From Carboxydothermus pertinax (GTDB lineage Bacteria; Bacillota; Z-2901; Carboxydothermales; Carboxydothermaceae): a stretch of DNA of 54,398 bases. The position numbers and the translations under genes were made by a program. The stretch spans positions 1-54,398 of the forward strand of contig NZ_BDJK01000029.1 of NCBI RefSeq assembly GCF_001950255.1, given 5' to 3'. Below are positions 8,831-18,115 of this stretch, in pieces (position 1 is the stretch's first letter; every line of letters begins with the position of its first letter). Below the pieces are notes generated by a model. It was not told where the DNA came from and did no database searches. It saw nothing but the letters and a program-made list of their open reading frames with translations.

Positions 8831-9970
8831 ATGAAAGTTGGAATTGTTTGCTACCCCGGTTATGGCGGCAGCGGGGTGGTGGCGTCGGAGCTGGGTAAGG
8901 CACTGGCCACAAAGGGGATAGAAGTTCATTTTATTTGTTTTGAGCGTCCTTTTCGCTTGGAGGGATTTGAGGAAGGGGTTTATTACCATGAGGTAGAGCC
9001 AGTGGACTATCCTCTTTTTAAATTACCTCTTTATTATCTACCTTTAGCTGGGAAAATTATTGAAGTAGTACGAACCTATAACTTGGACTTAATCCACGCC
9101 CATTACGCCATTCCTCATACCATTTCTGCGCTTACGGCTAAAGAAATTTTAGCCCAGGAAGGCAAGAAAATTGGGGTAGTAACTACTTTACATGGAACGG
9201 ATGTTACTTTAGTAGGACAGCGACGGGAGTTGTATGATATTACCCGCTGGTGTTTACAAAAATCCGACGGTTTAACTGCTGTTTCTTCTTTTTTAAAGGA
9301 AGAAACTTCTAATATATTCAATTTAACGCCTGATGCCATTGAAGTTATTTATAATTTTATTGATTTAAACGAGTATCGACCGGAAGTAGTCGGTCAAAGT
9401 TTAAAGTTAAAGCTTGGTATTAAGAAAAAGCAAAAGGTTATAACCCATATTTCCAATTTCCGACCGGTAAAACGACCTATGGATGTTTTAAAGATTTTTG
9501 AAAAATTATTGGAAAAAATTGATGGCGTGTTGTTATTGGTGGGTGAAGGCCCGGAAACCGGGCTTATTTTAAATGAAGTACAAAATAAAAAGTTAGGGGG
9601 TCGGGTTAAGTTTTTAGGAAAACTGCCAAAGGTTAAAGAAGTACTAAATATTACCGATGTTTTACTGATCACTTCCGAAACCGAAAGTTTTGGTTTGGTG
9701 GCTTTAGAAGCAATGGCCATGGAAGTTCCGGTAGTTGCCTATCGGGTTGGTGGCTTACCCGAGGTGGTGATAAATGGAGAAAATGGGTTTTTAGTTGACT
9801 TTAAAAATATTGATGAGGCAGTCGCGGCAACGGAAAAGTTACTCTTAAACCCAGAACTTAAGATTAAATTTGGGCAAAAAGGGAGGCTTAGAGCAAAAGA
9901 GAAATTTAACTTAGAAATTCAAGTAAACAGGTATTTAAACTACTATGAAAAAGTGCTAAAAGTTGTATAA
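8831..9970 (+). CDS. bshA: GT4 glycosyltransferase BshA (N-acetylglucosaminyl-L-malate synthase)
   Basis: Expected to join UDP-GlcNAc to L-malate, the first committed step to bacillithiol. The N-terminal Rossmann half shows the BshA-like YPGYGGSGVVASELG, and the region IHAHYAIPHTISA lies near residue 90. The C-terminal half has the GT4 nucleotide-sugar signature SFGLVALEAMAMEVPVVAYR with GGLPEVV. It has 379 residues. The ATG at 8831 is five bases after AGGTG. Gene neighbours bshB and perR fit a thiol/oxidative-stress role. A generic GT4 cannot be excluded, but the pairing argues against it. Confidence 0.85.
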   Translation: MKVGIVCYPGYGGSGVVASELGKALATKGIEVHFICFERPFRLEGFEEGVYYHEVEPVDYPLFKLPLYYLPLAGKIIEVVRTYNLDLIHAHYAIPHTISALTAKEILAQEGKKIGVVTTLHGTDVTLVGQRRELYDITRWCLQKSDGLTAVSSFLKEETSNIFNLTPDAIEVIYNFIDLNEYRPEVVGQSLKLKLGIKKKQKVITHISNFRPVKRPMDVLKIFEKLLEKIDGVLLLVGEGPETGLILNEVQNKKLGGRVKFLGKLPKVKEVLNITDVLLITSETESFGLVALEAMAMEVPVVAYRVGGLPEVVINGENGFLVDFKNIDEAVAATEKLLLNPELKIKFGQKGRLRAKEKFNLEIQVNRYLNYYEKVLKVV

Positions 9971-10015
9971 TATAAAATAGGAATTATTATTAGTCGGGAA
10001 ATTGAGGTGAAGATA

Positions 10016-10408
10016 ATGGCTGCGACAACAAGGATGACCCGGCAAAAAAAGGTGATTATTGATATATTAAAAAATACAAAATCTCATCCAACAGCCGATT
10101 GGATTTACGAACAGGCGCGTAAAATTATTCCTGATATAAGCCTAGGGACAGTATACCGAAATTTAAGACTCTTAACGCAAATGGGCGAAATTTTAGAGCT
10201 TAATTACGGAAGTTCCTATAGCCGCTTTGATGGGAACCCTTTGCCCCACTATCATTTTGTTTGTGAAAAGTGCGGCAGGGTATTTGATGTGGATTTGCCA
10301 ATATTTTCGAATTTAAATCAGGAAGTTGAAGCCCAAACGGGCTTTTTGGTTAAAAATCACCGATTGGAGTTTTATGGAACCTGCTTGGATTGTCGGCAAA
10401 AAAGTTAG
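10016..10408 (+). CDS. perR: Fur-family peroxide regulator PerR
   Basis: Metal-dependent repressor of oxidative-stress genes. The N-terminal winged helix includes TADWIYEQAR and SLGTVYRNLRLL; the C-terminal half has the structural zinc pairs CEKC and CLDC and the metal-sensing segment SRFDGNPLPHYHFVCEKCG and NHRLEFYGTC, closer to PerR than to Fur. The length of 130 residues is typical. ATG at 10016 is preceded by GAGGTGA. A TATAAT-like box at 9966-9971 may be its promoter, but I could not find a good PerR operator. It directly follows bshA. Confidence 0.85.
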   Translation: MAATTRMTRQKKVIIDILKNTKSHPTADWIYEQARKIIPDISLGTVYRNLRLLTQMGEILELNYGSSYSRFDGNPLPHYHFVCEKCGRVFDVDLPIFSNLNQEVEAQTGFLVKNHRLEFYGTCLDCRQKS

Positions 10409-10417
10409 GTGGGCCGG

Positions 10418-11725
10418 ATGAATAGTACAAAACATGCAAAGTTATTAGCGTATATACGAAATTTAAAACCTGGCAGTAAAGTTTCGGTAAGATTACTGGC
10501 CAAAGAATTAAATGTTAGCGATGGTACTGCTTATCGGGCGATTAAAGAGGCGGAAGCGGAGGGACTGGTAAAAACAGTTCCGAAAGTAGGTACTATTAGA
10601 ATTGAAACCCAGGAAAAAAAAGAGTTAAAGGATTTAACTTTAAACGAAATTATTAGGATTACTGAATCCGCTTTACTTGCCGGAGAAAATCTAACGAGTT
10701 TAAGCTTTTCTAATTTTTTAATAGGTGCTATGGCGGTGGAAGCCATTGAGCGTTTTTTAGTGGAAGGGTGTCTTTTTATCGTAGGTAATCGGGAAGATGC
10801 CCAGCTAAAAGCTTTAAAAAGTGGAGCTCACCTATTAGTTACCGGGGGTTTTAAAGTAAGTCAGGAAATGCTCCGGTATGCTCAGGAAAACAACCTTGCG
10901 GTTTTATCGTCACCGTTCGATACTTTTACCGTAGCTTCTCTACTTCATCAAGCCCTGTACGAGCGCTTAAATGAAAAAGAAATCTTAACGGCAAAAGATA
11001 TAATGGTTAGAAAAGTGTTTACCTTATCTTTAGGTCAAAAAGTAAAGGACTGGCGCCAATTATTTTTAAGTACTGGACATAGTCGCTTTCCTGTGGTTGA
11101 TGAGGAAAACCGTGTTTGCGGCATTATTACCGCAACCGACGTGAACAGTGCGCAGGAGAGTGAGTTGGTGGATAATTTAATGTCCAAAAATGTGATCTCG
11201 GCAAACCCCGATACTCCAATTGGTCATGTAGCTAGGGTAATGACCTGGGAACGAATTGATTTGGTGCCGGTTGTGGATAGTTTGCAGAAACTTTTAGGTA
11301 TCATCAGCCGCCAGGATATAATTGAAGCTTTGCAACGGTTAGAACGTCAACCTCAATATGGTGAGACTTTAGAAGACCTTATTATTAAAAACTTTATCGC
11401 TGGCGAAGATGAGGAAGGGCTTTATTTAGAAGGTAGAGTGAATGATTTTTTAATTAACGAACTGGGGATTTTAAGCTCTACTGTCTTGCTATCTCTATCC
11501 ATTTTTTATGCCAATTTAGTGGTTCGAAAAAAAATTAAAGCGTCGGTAATCGTCGACAACTACTCGTTAAGTTTGTTGACTCCTTTTAGTTATGGAGAAA
11601 GCCTGATGGTACGGGGTAATTTATTATCCTTAGAAAAAAGAAAGGCAAAGTTAGAAATAGATTTTTATTTGCAAAAGCAAAAGACCGCTAAAGCGTTAAT
11701 TGATGTACGGTTATTAGAAAAATAA
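10418..11725 (+). CDS. YtoI-like regulator: winged helix, DRTGG, two CBS, hotdog domain
   Basis: A 435-residue multidomain protein. Residues about 1-70 form a GntR-like winged helix (KVSVRLLAKELNVSDGTAYRAIKEAE), 70-190 a DRTGG domain, 190-310 a pair of CBS domains (IMVRKVFTLSL and LMSKNVISANPDTPIGHVARVM), and 330-435 a hotdog/thioesterase-like fold. This order matches B. subtilis YtoI, which also lies near dnaE. CBS pairs normally bind adenine nucleotides, so it may couple nucleotide level to transcription; the target is unknown. ATG at 10418 follows AGGTGGG. A terminator-like hairpin separates it from dnaE. Confidence 0.8.
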   Translation: MNSTKHAKLLAYIRNLKPGSKVSVRLLAKELNVSDGTAYRAIKEAEAEGLVKTVPKVGTIRIETQEKKELKDLTLNEIIRITESALLAGENLTSLSFSNFLIGAMAVEAIERFLVEGCLFIVGNREDAQLKALKSGAHLLVTGGFKVSQEMLRYAQENNLAVLSSPFDTFTVASLLHQALYERLNEKEILTAKDIMVRKVFTLSLGQKVKDWRQLFLSTGHSRFPVVDEENRVCGIITATDVNSAQESELVDNLMSKNVISANPDTPIGHVARVMTWERIDLVPVVDSLQKLLGIISRQDIIEALQRLERQPQYGETLEDLIIKNFIAGEDEEGLYLEGRVNDFLINELGILSSTVLLSLSIFYANLVVRKKIKASVIVDNYSLSLLTPFSYGESLMVRGNLLSLEKRKAKLEIDFYLQKQKTAKALIDVRLLEK

Positions 11726-11746
11726 GACACCTTGGGGGTGTCTTTT
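11726..11746 (+). terminator. Hairpin before dnaE, weak terminator
   Basis: GACACC / GGTGTC stem around TTGGG followed by only four T. It may act as an attenuator. Confidence 0.55.
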
Positions 11747-11768
11747 AGTATATTTTAGGAGGAGCAAA

Positions 11769-14700
11769 ATGAGTTTTGTTCATCTGCACACGCACAGTTG
11801 TTATAGCCTGTTAGATGGAGCTGGGAAAATTAAGGAACTGGTAACTAGAGCTTTTGAGCTTAATATGCCAGCTTTAGCTCTTACTGACCACGGAAATATG
11901 TTTGGAGTAGTGGAATTTTACAAAGAAGCTAAAGCCCTGGGGTTAAAGCCCCTTATCGGAGTAGAAGTTTACGTTGCTCCAAGATCCCGTTTTGAAAAGA
12001 CCCCAAAGATTGACGATCAGCTAAGCCATTTAGTCTTAATTGCTCAAGATAATAAAGGCTATCAAAATTTATTGCGAATTATTTCCCGGTCGTATACTGA
12101 AGGGTATTATTATAAACCAAGGGTAGACCACGAGCTTTTAGCGGAAAACAGTCAAGGCTTAATTGCCCTTTCTTCCTGTTTAGCCGGTGAAATTCCTGGA
12201 AAGATTTTAGCTGGTCAGCAAGATAAAGCTCGAGAGATAGCAAGTTTATACCGGGACATCTTTGGGCCTGAAAATTTTTATTTAGAGTTACAATATCATG
12301 GTATAAGTGAACAAAAGATTGTGAACCGTTCTCTTATCGAACTATCCCGGGAATTAAAAATTCCGCTGGTAGCTACCAATGATGTTCATTACATATTAAA
12401 AAACCATGCCAGGACGCAAGATGTACTTTTAGCTATTCAAACTGGTAAATCGATAAACGACCCTGGAAGGATGAAATTTCCTACTGACGAGTTTTATTTA
12501 AAAAGTTATGAGGAAATGAAGCTAATTTTTGGAGAAATACCGGAAGCTTTAAACAATACTTTGGAAATTGCCAAACGGTGCCAGGTGGAGTTAGAGTTTG
12601 GTCGGTATTTATTGCCAGAATTTCCTGTACCCGAAGGAAAGTCGCCTTCGGAGTATTTAAAAGAGTTGTGTTTACAGGGCCTTTATCAAAAATATGAAAA
12701 TCCAGGCGATGAACTAAAAAACCGTTTATTTCATGAATTAAAAGTAATTGAGCAGATGGGATTTTCTGGCTACTTTTTGATTGTCTGGGACTTTATCCGT
12801 TATGCGAAGGAAAACGGTATCATGGTGGGGCCAGGCAGAGGTTCTGCTGCTGGAAGTTTGGTTGCTTATACTTTAGGGATTACAGATATTGATCCAATTA
12901 AGTATGGTCTTTTGTTTGAGCGGTTTTTAAATCCGGAAAGGGTTAGTATGCCGGATATTGATGTAGATTTTTGTTTTGAACGACGCCAGGAAGTTATTGA
13001 CTATTTATACCGTAAATACGGTGAAGATAGGGTTGCCCAAATTATTACTTTTGGGACGATGGCGGCAAAAGCTGCAGTTAGGGATGTAGGTAGAGCTTTA
13101 GAATGGCCCTATGGAGAAGTGGATAAAGTTGCTAAACTCATTCCTAATGTTCTGGGGATTACCTTAAAAGAAGCTATAGAAACCACGCCGGAGTTAAAAG
13201 AATTATATGTAAATAATCCTAAAGTGAGAGAATTACTTGATCTTGCAATGCAAATTGAAGGAATGCCAAGGCATGCATCGGTACATGCTGCGGGGTTAGT
13301 TATTGCTCCGGAAGAAATTGAGCGACATTTGCCTTTATTTAAGACTTCGGAAGGAGTTATTACTACCCAGTTTGAAAAAGATACGGTGGAAGAATTAGGA
13401 CTATTAAAAATAGACCTTTTGGGGTTAAGGACCTTAACAGTAATCGAAAAGGCTTTAAATTTTATTGAAAAACAAACCGGTAAAAGAATTTCCTTACAAG
13501 ATATTCCTCTTGATGATGAAAAAACGTATAAGCTTTTAGAAAACGGCGATACGGTAGGAGTATTTCAGTTAGAAAGTCAGGGAATGCGCCAAATCTTAAA
13601 GGAGCTAAAGCCAAGCTCTATTGAAGACCTAATTGCCTTAGTTGCCCTATACCGGCCAGGGCCTTTAGGTAGTGGTATGGTGGAAGATTTTATCAATAGA
13701 AGACACCAGCGGGTACCGGTGGTTTATCCCCATCCTGATCTAGAACCGGTTTTAAAAGAGACCTATGGGGTTATTATTTATCAAGAGCAAGTGATGTTAA
13801 TAGCCAGTATTTTGGCAGGATTTTCCTTAGGGGAAGCGGATTTACTCCGCCGGGCAATGGGAAAGAAAAAGCCCGAAATAATTGCAGCCTTAAAAAATGA
13901 TTTTATCGAACGCTCGGTAGCCCGGGGCTACCCGCGGGAAAAGGCAGAAGAGATTTTTAACTTAATTGAATATTTTGCCGGATATGGTTTTAACAAGTCC
14001 CACAGTGCAGCGTATGCTTTTGTGGCTTATTATACCGCCTGGTTAAAAGCTAACTATCCTGTGGCTTTTTTAGCTGCACTATTAATTAGTGTAAAAGATA
14101 ATCTTGATAAAGTTACAGTGTATGCGGAAGATTGTCATAGAAGAGGGATAAATGTCTTACCGCCGGATGTAAATTTAAGTGAGGTTGATTTTACCATTTC
14201 CGGACAGGAAATCCGTTTTGGCCTGGCAGCGGTTAAGAATGTTGGGGAAACGGCTGCCTGGGCCATTATCGAAGAAAGAAAAAAGGGACCCTTTGTTGAT
14301 TTCAACGATTTCTTAGAACGAATTGATAAAAAAATAGTAAACAAAAGAGTAATTGAAAGCTTAATTAAAGCGGGAGCTTTTGCGAGAATGGGATATAACC
14401 GCAAGACTTTACTGGAAAATTTAGATGATGCCTTGGAGTATTATAGCAAAAAAGAGGACACTGGCCAGCTTACCCTGGGAGACTTTTTGCCGGAAGCTAA
14501 TAAATTTAATTTCCGCATAGAAAAGGAGTACTCTAAACTAGAACTATTACGCTTAGAAAAGGAAAGCCTGGGGATGTATTTAACGGGACATCCTTTAGCT
14601 GGAATCCGCGGTTTTATTAAAAAACATTGTGATCTTCTGGGTAAAAACAAACAAAAAATTTATTTTCCAGCAATTTTATCGGAATTAAAACGCACTATAA

Positions 14701-15122
14701 CCCGAAAGGGAGAGCCAATGGCTTTTGCCCTATTAGAAGGATTAAACCAGACCATTGAAGCGGTAATTTTCCCCGAAGGTTGGTTAAATTACCGGGATTA
14801 TTTGCTGGAGGAAAACATTTTATGGTTTTATGGTATGGTTGAAGAAGATGATGGTGTTCAAAAAATGATTGTTGAAAAGGTGTATGAATTTAAGGCTGAC
14901 CAGGTACTGGAAGTTTATATCAAAATAACCCGGGATAAAATTCAAATTTTACAGGCAATTTTGCGAAAATATCCTGGACCTGCGCCGGTGTTTTTATATC
15001 CCGGGGGAAAGAAGTTAATTAAACTTCCCGTGGATTACTGGATTGACCTGGATAGTCCAGTGCTTTGGGAGATTAAAAAGCTTTTAGGGGAAGAAGCGTT
15101 AAAGCTTAAAAGCGTTTCTTGA
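11769..15122 (+). CDS. dnaE: DNA polymerase III alpha subunit DnaE
   Basis: Replicative polymerase subunit, 1117 residues. The N-terminal PHP domain begins HTHSCYSLLDGAGKI; the family C polymerase active site is PDIDVDF near residue 395-401, after GPGRGSAAGSLVAY. The tandem helix-hairpin-helix region and a degenerate OB fold follow in the last 300 residues. The length places it with DnaE rather than with PolC, which would carry a proofreading exonuclease inserted in the PHP domain. ATG start behind AGGAGGAGC. It begins the block dnaE-mtrB-accDA-pfkA-pyk. Confidence 0.95.
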   Translation: MSFVHLHTHSCYSLLDGAGKIKELVTRAFELNMPALALTDHGNMFGVVEFYKEAKALGLKPLIGVEVYVAPRSRFEKTPKIDDQLSHLVLIAQDNKGYQNLLRIISRSYTEGYYYKPRVDHELLAENSQGLIALSSCLAGEIPGKILAGQQDKAREIASLYRDIFGPENFYLELQYHGISEQKIVNRSLIELSRELKIPLVATNDVHYILKNHARTQDVLLAIQTGKSINDPGRMKFPTDEFYLKSYEEMKLIFGEIPEALNNTLEIAKRCQVELEFGRYLLPEFPVPEGKSPSEYLKELCLQGLYQKYENPGDELKNRLFHELKVIEQMGFSGYFLIVWDFIRYAKENGIMVGPGRGSAAGSLVAYTLGITDIDPIKYGLLFERFLNPERVSMPDIDVDFCFERRQEVIDYLYRKYGEDRVAQIITFGTMAAKAAVRDVGRALEWPYGEVDKVAKLIPNVLGITLKEAIETTPELKELYVNNPKVRELLDLAMQIEGMPRHASVHAAGLVIAPEEIERHLPLFKTSEGVITTQFEKDTVEELGLLKIDLLGLRTLTVIEKALNFIEKQTGKRISLQDIPLDDEKTYKLLENGDTVGVFQLESQGMRQILKELKPSSIEDLIALVALYRPGPLGSGMVEDFINRRHQRVPVVYPHPDLEPVLKETYGVIIYQEQVMLIASILAGFSLGEADLLRRAMGKKKPEIIAALKNDFIERSVARGYPREKAEEIFNLIEYFAGYGFNKSHSAAYAFVAYYTAWLKANYPVAFLAALLISVKDNLDKVTVYAEDCHRRGINVLPPDVNLSEVDFTISGQEIRFGLAAVKNVGETAAWAIIEERKKGPFVDFNDFLERIDKKIVNKRVIESLIKAGAFARMGYNRKTLLENLDDALEYYSKKEDTGQLTLGDFLPEANKFNFRIEKEYSKLELLRLEKESLGMYLTGHPLAGIRGFIKKHCDLLGKNKQKIYFPAILSELKRTITRKGEPMAFALLEGLNQTIEAVIFPEGWLNYRDYLLEENILWFYGMVEEDDGVQKMIVEKVYEFKADQVLEVYIKITRDKIQILQAILRKYPGPAPVFLYPGGKKLIKLPVDYWIDLDSPVLWEIKKLLGEEALKLKSVS

Positions 15123-15164
15123 CAGCCAAAGAACCCTATTGTAAGCTAAAAGCGGAGTGGTGGC

Positions 15165-15842
15165 ATGAGCCTTATCATTTTAGTTTTAACCTTTTACTTA
15201 ATGGTGTTGATTGTGGAAATTGCAGCAATTATTTTAAAATCTACAGGGCTGGATATGGGCAAAGCCCGTTTTCAGGCTTTATCCGCTTTAACTTCCGTGG
15301 GGTTTACCACCAGGGAATCGGAATTAATTACCCAGCACCCCATAAGGCGCAAGGTGATTTCAGTTCTAATGGTGCTAAGCTACTTGGGGATGGCTACAGT
15401 GGTTGGTTCAGTGTTTGGTTCCTGGACGAGAAAAATTACACCGCATCAGGTGTTAATTGCCGGTTCAATTTTTGTAGGAGGGTTTTTGTTAGTTTCTAAT
15501 CGTTATTTAGTGAATCTTTTGGAAAAGAGTTTGGAAAAGCAAATAAAAAAATCTTTTCTTCATCATCATCCTATTTGGGAAGTTTTAAGGCTTTCCGATG
15601 AGTACGGTGTGGCGGAGTTTGTTCTCCACCCCGAAGCTCCTTTGGTTGGGCAGAGTATTGCCGACAGTAAAATTAGAGATAAAGGTATATTTATAATGGC
15701 CATTGAACGGGGAAACAGTTTCATTCATTCTCCCCGGGGCAAAGAAGTGTTAGAAGCCGGGGATAAATTAATTGTTTATGGCAAAACCGAAAGTATTAAA
15801 AATTGTTTATTACAACAGTCAATTTTAAATAAAGGAGAGTGA
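15165..15842 (+). CDS. Membrane protein with C-terminal TrkA-C (RCK_C) domain
   Basis: A 225-residue protein with an N-terminal span (residues 2-22), two further hydrophobic segments near 65-85 and 93-113, and a cytoplasmic TrkA-C domain from about 130 to the end ([35 protein letters not shown]). Between spans lies [12 protein letters not shown], similar to the P-loop of TrkH/KtrB potassium transporters. It could be a regulatory or reduced ion-transport protein; no substrate can be named. It starts 42 bases after dnaE and ends four bases before mtrB. Confidence 0.65.
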   Translation: MSLIILVLTFYLMVLIVEIAAIILKSTGLDMGKARFQALSALTSVGFTTRESELITQHPIRRKVISVLMVLSYLGMATVVGSVFGSWTRKITPHQVLIAGSIFVGGFLLVSNRYLVNLLEKSLEKQIKKSFLHHHPIWEVLRLSDEYGVAEFVLHPEAPLVGQSIADSKIRDKGIFIMAIERGNSFIHSPRGKEVLEAGDKLIVYGKTESIKNCLLQQSILNKGE

Positions 15843-15846
15843 AGCG

Positions 15847-16074
15847 ATGAGTGAGAATTCGGCGATTAATGCGGAATATATTGTTGTTAAAGCCTTGGAA
15901 AACGGGGTAACCATTATGGGGTTAACTAGAGGAAAAGATACTAAATTTCACCATACGGAAAAGCTTGATAAAGGTGAAGTAATGGTAGCTCAGTTTACAG
16001 AACATACTTCGGCTATAAAAATTAGGGGCAAGGCTGAAATTTACACGAAACATGGCTTAGTAACCAACGAGTAG
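15847..16074 (+). CDS. mtrB: Tryptophan RNA-binding attenuation protein (TRAP)
   Basis: Small protein (75 residues) that forms an 11-membered ring and, when loaded with tryptophan, wraps leader RNA with repeated GAG/UAG triplets to terminate trp operon transcription or block translation. The core [19 protein letters not shown] and [15 protein letters not shown] is nearly identical in pattern to B. subtilis MtrB, and the Lys/Lys/Arg residues that contact RNA (TKF, IKIRG) are present. ATG behind GGAGAGTGA. It sits without its B. subtilis partner folE (mtrA) and no trp gene is in the window, so it acts in trans. Confidence 0.93.
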   Translation: MSENSAINAEYIVVKALENGVTIMGLTRGKDTKFHHTEKLDKGEVMVAQFTEHTSAIKIRGKAEIYTKHGLVTNE

Positions 16075-16092
16075 GTTGCCGGAGGGAATAAT

Positions 16093-16278
16093 ATGTGGAC
16101 AGTAGTTTATATTGCACCAAATAAAAAAGATGCATTGAGAGTGCAGGAAATTTTAACTAGAGAAGGGTTTTTAGTTAAAATTAAACCTATAGGCATTGAT
16201 ACAGAAAATTCTACCTTTGAGGTTATGGTTCCAGAAGCGGAAGTGGAAGAAGCTATGGAAATATTAAATGAATTGTAA
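16093..16278 (+). CDS. Small conserved protein (DUF2007-like alpha/beta)
   Basis: A 61-residue protein with no signal or membrane span. The pattern VVYIAPNKKDALRVQEILTREGFLVKI followed by a strand and VPEAEVEEAMEILNEL suggests a small ferredoxin-like (beta-alpha-beta) fold, as in DUF2007 proteins. It is well placed behind GGAGGG and 12 bases ahead of accD, so it is real and probably co-expressed with fatty-acid synthesis genes. Function unknown. Confidence 0.6.
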   Translation: MWTVVYIAPNKKDALRVQEILTREGFLVKIKPIGIDTENSTFEVMVPEAEVEEAMEILNEL

Positions 16279-16290
16279 AGGAGTTTTGCT

Positions 16291-17145
16291 ATGTTTGATT
16301 TTTTTAAAAAATCAAAGTACGTTATCGTGAAACCAGAAACTCCTTCCCGGGAAATTCCCGATGGACTATGGCAAAAATGTCCGGGTTGTGGAGAAATTAT
16401 CTTTAATAAAGAATTAGAAAAAAATTTAAAGGTTTGTCCTAAATGTGGATATCATTTTAAAATTACTGCTTATGAGCGGATTAATTTTCTTTGTGATGAA
16501 GGAAGCTTTGTGGAATTTGGCCGGGGTGTACTGGGTTCTAATCCTTTAGGTTTTCCTGGGTATGAAGAAAAGTTAGCCGAAGCTCGAGAAAAAACTGGAC
16601 TTACTGAAGCAGTGGTTACAGGAATAGGTCGGATTAATGGGACTAAAGCTGTAATAGCGGTCATGGATCCTAATTTTATTATGGCAAGTATGGGAACGGC
16701 GGTAGGAGAAAAAATAAGTTTAGCAATGGAAAAAGCAATTGAACAAAAGTTACCTTTTATCGTTTTTACCGCATCGGGAGGAGCCCGGATGCAGGAAGGA
16801 ATTTTTTCTTTGTTGCAAATGGCAAAAACTGTTCAACTGGTAAATCGTTTAAATGCTGAAAGGATTTTTTATCTTGTGGTAATGACAGACCCGACCACTG
16901 GAGGTGTTTCAGCAAGTTTTGCAGCCCTGGGGGATATTATCCTTGCTGAACCGGGTGCGCTCATTGGTTTTGCTGGCCCCCGGGTAATTGAACAAACTAT
17001 TCGCCAAAAACTTCCAGAAGGTTTTCAAAGGGCGGAGTTTCTAGAGCAACATGGTTTTGTTGATGCGGTGGTAAGTCGTGACAAGCTAAAAGAAGTGATT
17101 GCAAAACTTCTGGCTTTACATAACCAAGGCGGTTTGGGGGCATAG
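16291..17145 (+). CDS. accD: Acetyl-CoA carboxylase carboxyltransferase subunit beta
   Basis: With AccA, moves the carboxyl group from carboxybiotin to acetyl-CoA to give malonyl-CoA. The N-terminal zinc ribbon is seen as CPGC and CPKC within residues 28-52; the crotonase-like core has [12 protein letters not shown] and [13 protein letters not shown]. It has 284 residues. ATG behind AAGGAG. The accA start is two bases after its stop. AccB and AccC are not in the window. Confidence 0.95.
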   Translation: MFDFFKKSKYVIVKPETPSREIPDGLWQKCPGCGEIIFNKELEKNLKVCPKCGYHFKITAYERINFLCDEGSFVEFGRGVLGSNPLGFPGYEEKLAEAREKTGLTEAVVTGIGRINGTKAVIAVMDPNFIMASMGTAVGEKISLAMEKAIEQKLPFIVFTASGGARMQEGIFSLLQMAKTVQLVNRLNAERIFYLVVMTDPTTGGVSASFAALGDIILAEPGALIGFAGPRVIEQTIRQKLPEGFQRAEFLEQHGFVDAVVSRDKLKEVIAKLLALHNQGGLGA

Positions 17146-17146
17146 T

Positions 17147-18115
17147 ATGGCTAATTTTTTATTTGAATTTGAAAAACCTTTGGTTGAACTAGAACAAAAA
17201 ATTTTGGAGTTAAAACGTTTTGCCGAAGAAAAAAATATTGATGTTTCAAGAGAAATTGAAATGCTTGCGGCAAGAGCTCAGGAACTAGCTAAAGAAATTT
17301 ATCAAAACCTTACTCCTTGGCAGCGGGTTTTGATAGCTCGCCATCCTGAGCGGCCTAACACGCGGGATTTCATAAATTACCTTTGCGATGATTTTATAGA
17401 ACTAAAAGGTGATCGAAAATTTGGTGATGATCCAGCCCTTATTGGAGGAATAGGGGTTATTGAGAATATTCCTGTGACTATTATTGGTAACTTAAAGGGT
17501 AAAGATACCAAGGAAAATATCCAAAGAAATTTTGGTATGGCCCATCCGGAAGGTTACCGTAAAGCTATTCGCCTTTTTAAACAGGCAGAGAAATTTCAAC
17601 GTCCAGTACTTACTTTTATTGATACTCCTGGGGCTTTTTGTGGCATAGGGGCAGAAGAAAGAGGTCAATTTCAAGCTATTGCGGAAGCTATAAGCACGGT
17701 AATAAGTCTTAATACTCCTGTTTTAGCAGTAGTAATAGGTGAAGGTGGAAGTGGTGGGGCGTTAGCTTTAGCAGCGGGGGATAGGATTTTAATGCTCGAA
17801 AATGCTGTGTTTACAGTGATTGCTCCGGAAAGTTTCTCTTCAATTCTCTGGAAAGACCCCTCAAGGGCTCCTGAAGCTTCTGAGCTTTTAAAGCTTACTT
17901 CTGAACATTTACTTAATTTTGGTTTAATCGATGGGATTATTGCCGAACCCCTAGGGGGGGCGCATCGCGATCGGGCTTTTGTTCTGAAAGCAGTGAAAGA
18001 AGAGGTAGTAAAAAATATAAAAGAATTAATGGAAATTCCTCTAGAAGAATTACTTGCTAAAAGATATCAACGCTATCGGGCAATTGGGAGTGGAAGCCAA
18101 GGAGGTGGCAACTAA
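17147..18115 (+). CDS. accA: Acetyl-CoA carboxylase carboxyltransferase subunit alpha
   Basis: Partner of AccD in the carboxyltransferase. Signatures include ARHPERPNTRDFI, DTPGAFCGIGAEERGQ and GEGGSGGALALA. A longer reading frame starts at 17099 inside accD, but ATG at 17147 gives the normal N-terminus MANFLFEFEKP and 322 residues. Its stop overlaps the pfkA start by one base (TAATG), showing coupled translation of fatty-acid and glycolysis genes. Confidence 0.95.
   Translation: MANFLFEFEKPLVELEQKILELKRFAEEKNIDVSREIEMLAARAQELAKEIYQNLTPWQRVLIARHPERPNTRDFINYLCDDFIELKGDRKFGDDPALIGGIGVIENIPVTIIGNLKGKDTKENIQRNFGMAHPEGYRKAIRLFKQAEKFQRPVLTFIDTPGAFCGIGAEERGQFQAIAEAISTVISLNTPVLAVVIGEGGSGGALALAAGDRILMLENAVFTVIAPESFSSILWKDPSRAPEASELLKLTSEHLLNFGLIDGIIAEPLGGAHRDRAFVLKAVKEEVVKNIKELMEIPLEELLAKRYQRYRAIGSGSQGGGN

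Noticed and set aside
9966-10015. PerR operator upstream of perR
   Set aside because: The AT-rich sequence has no good match to the TTATAAT-N-ATTATAA pattern.
15119-15499. Reading frame of 126 codons overlapping the TrkA-C gene
   Set aside because: It lies in another frame of a well-supported gene and has no ribosome site or recognisable domain.
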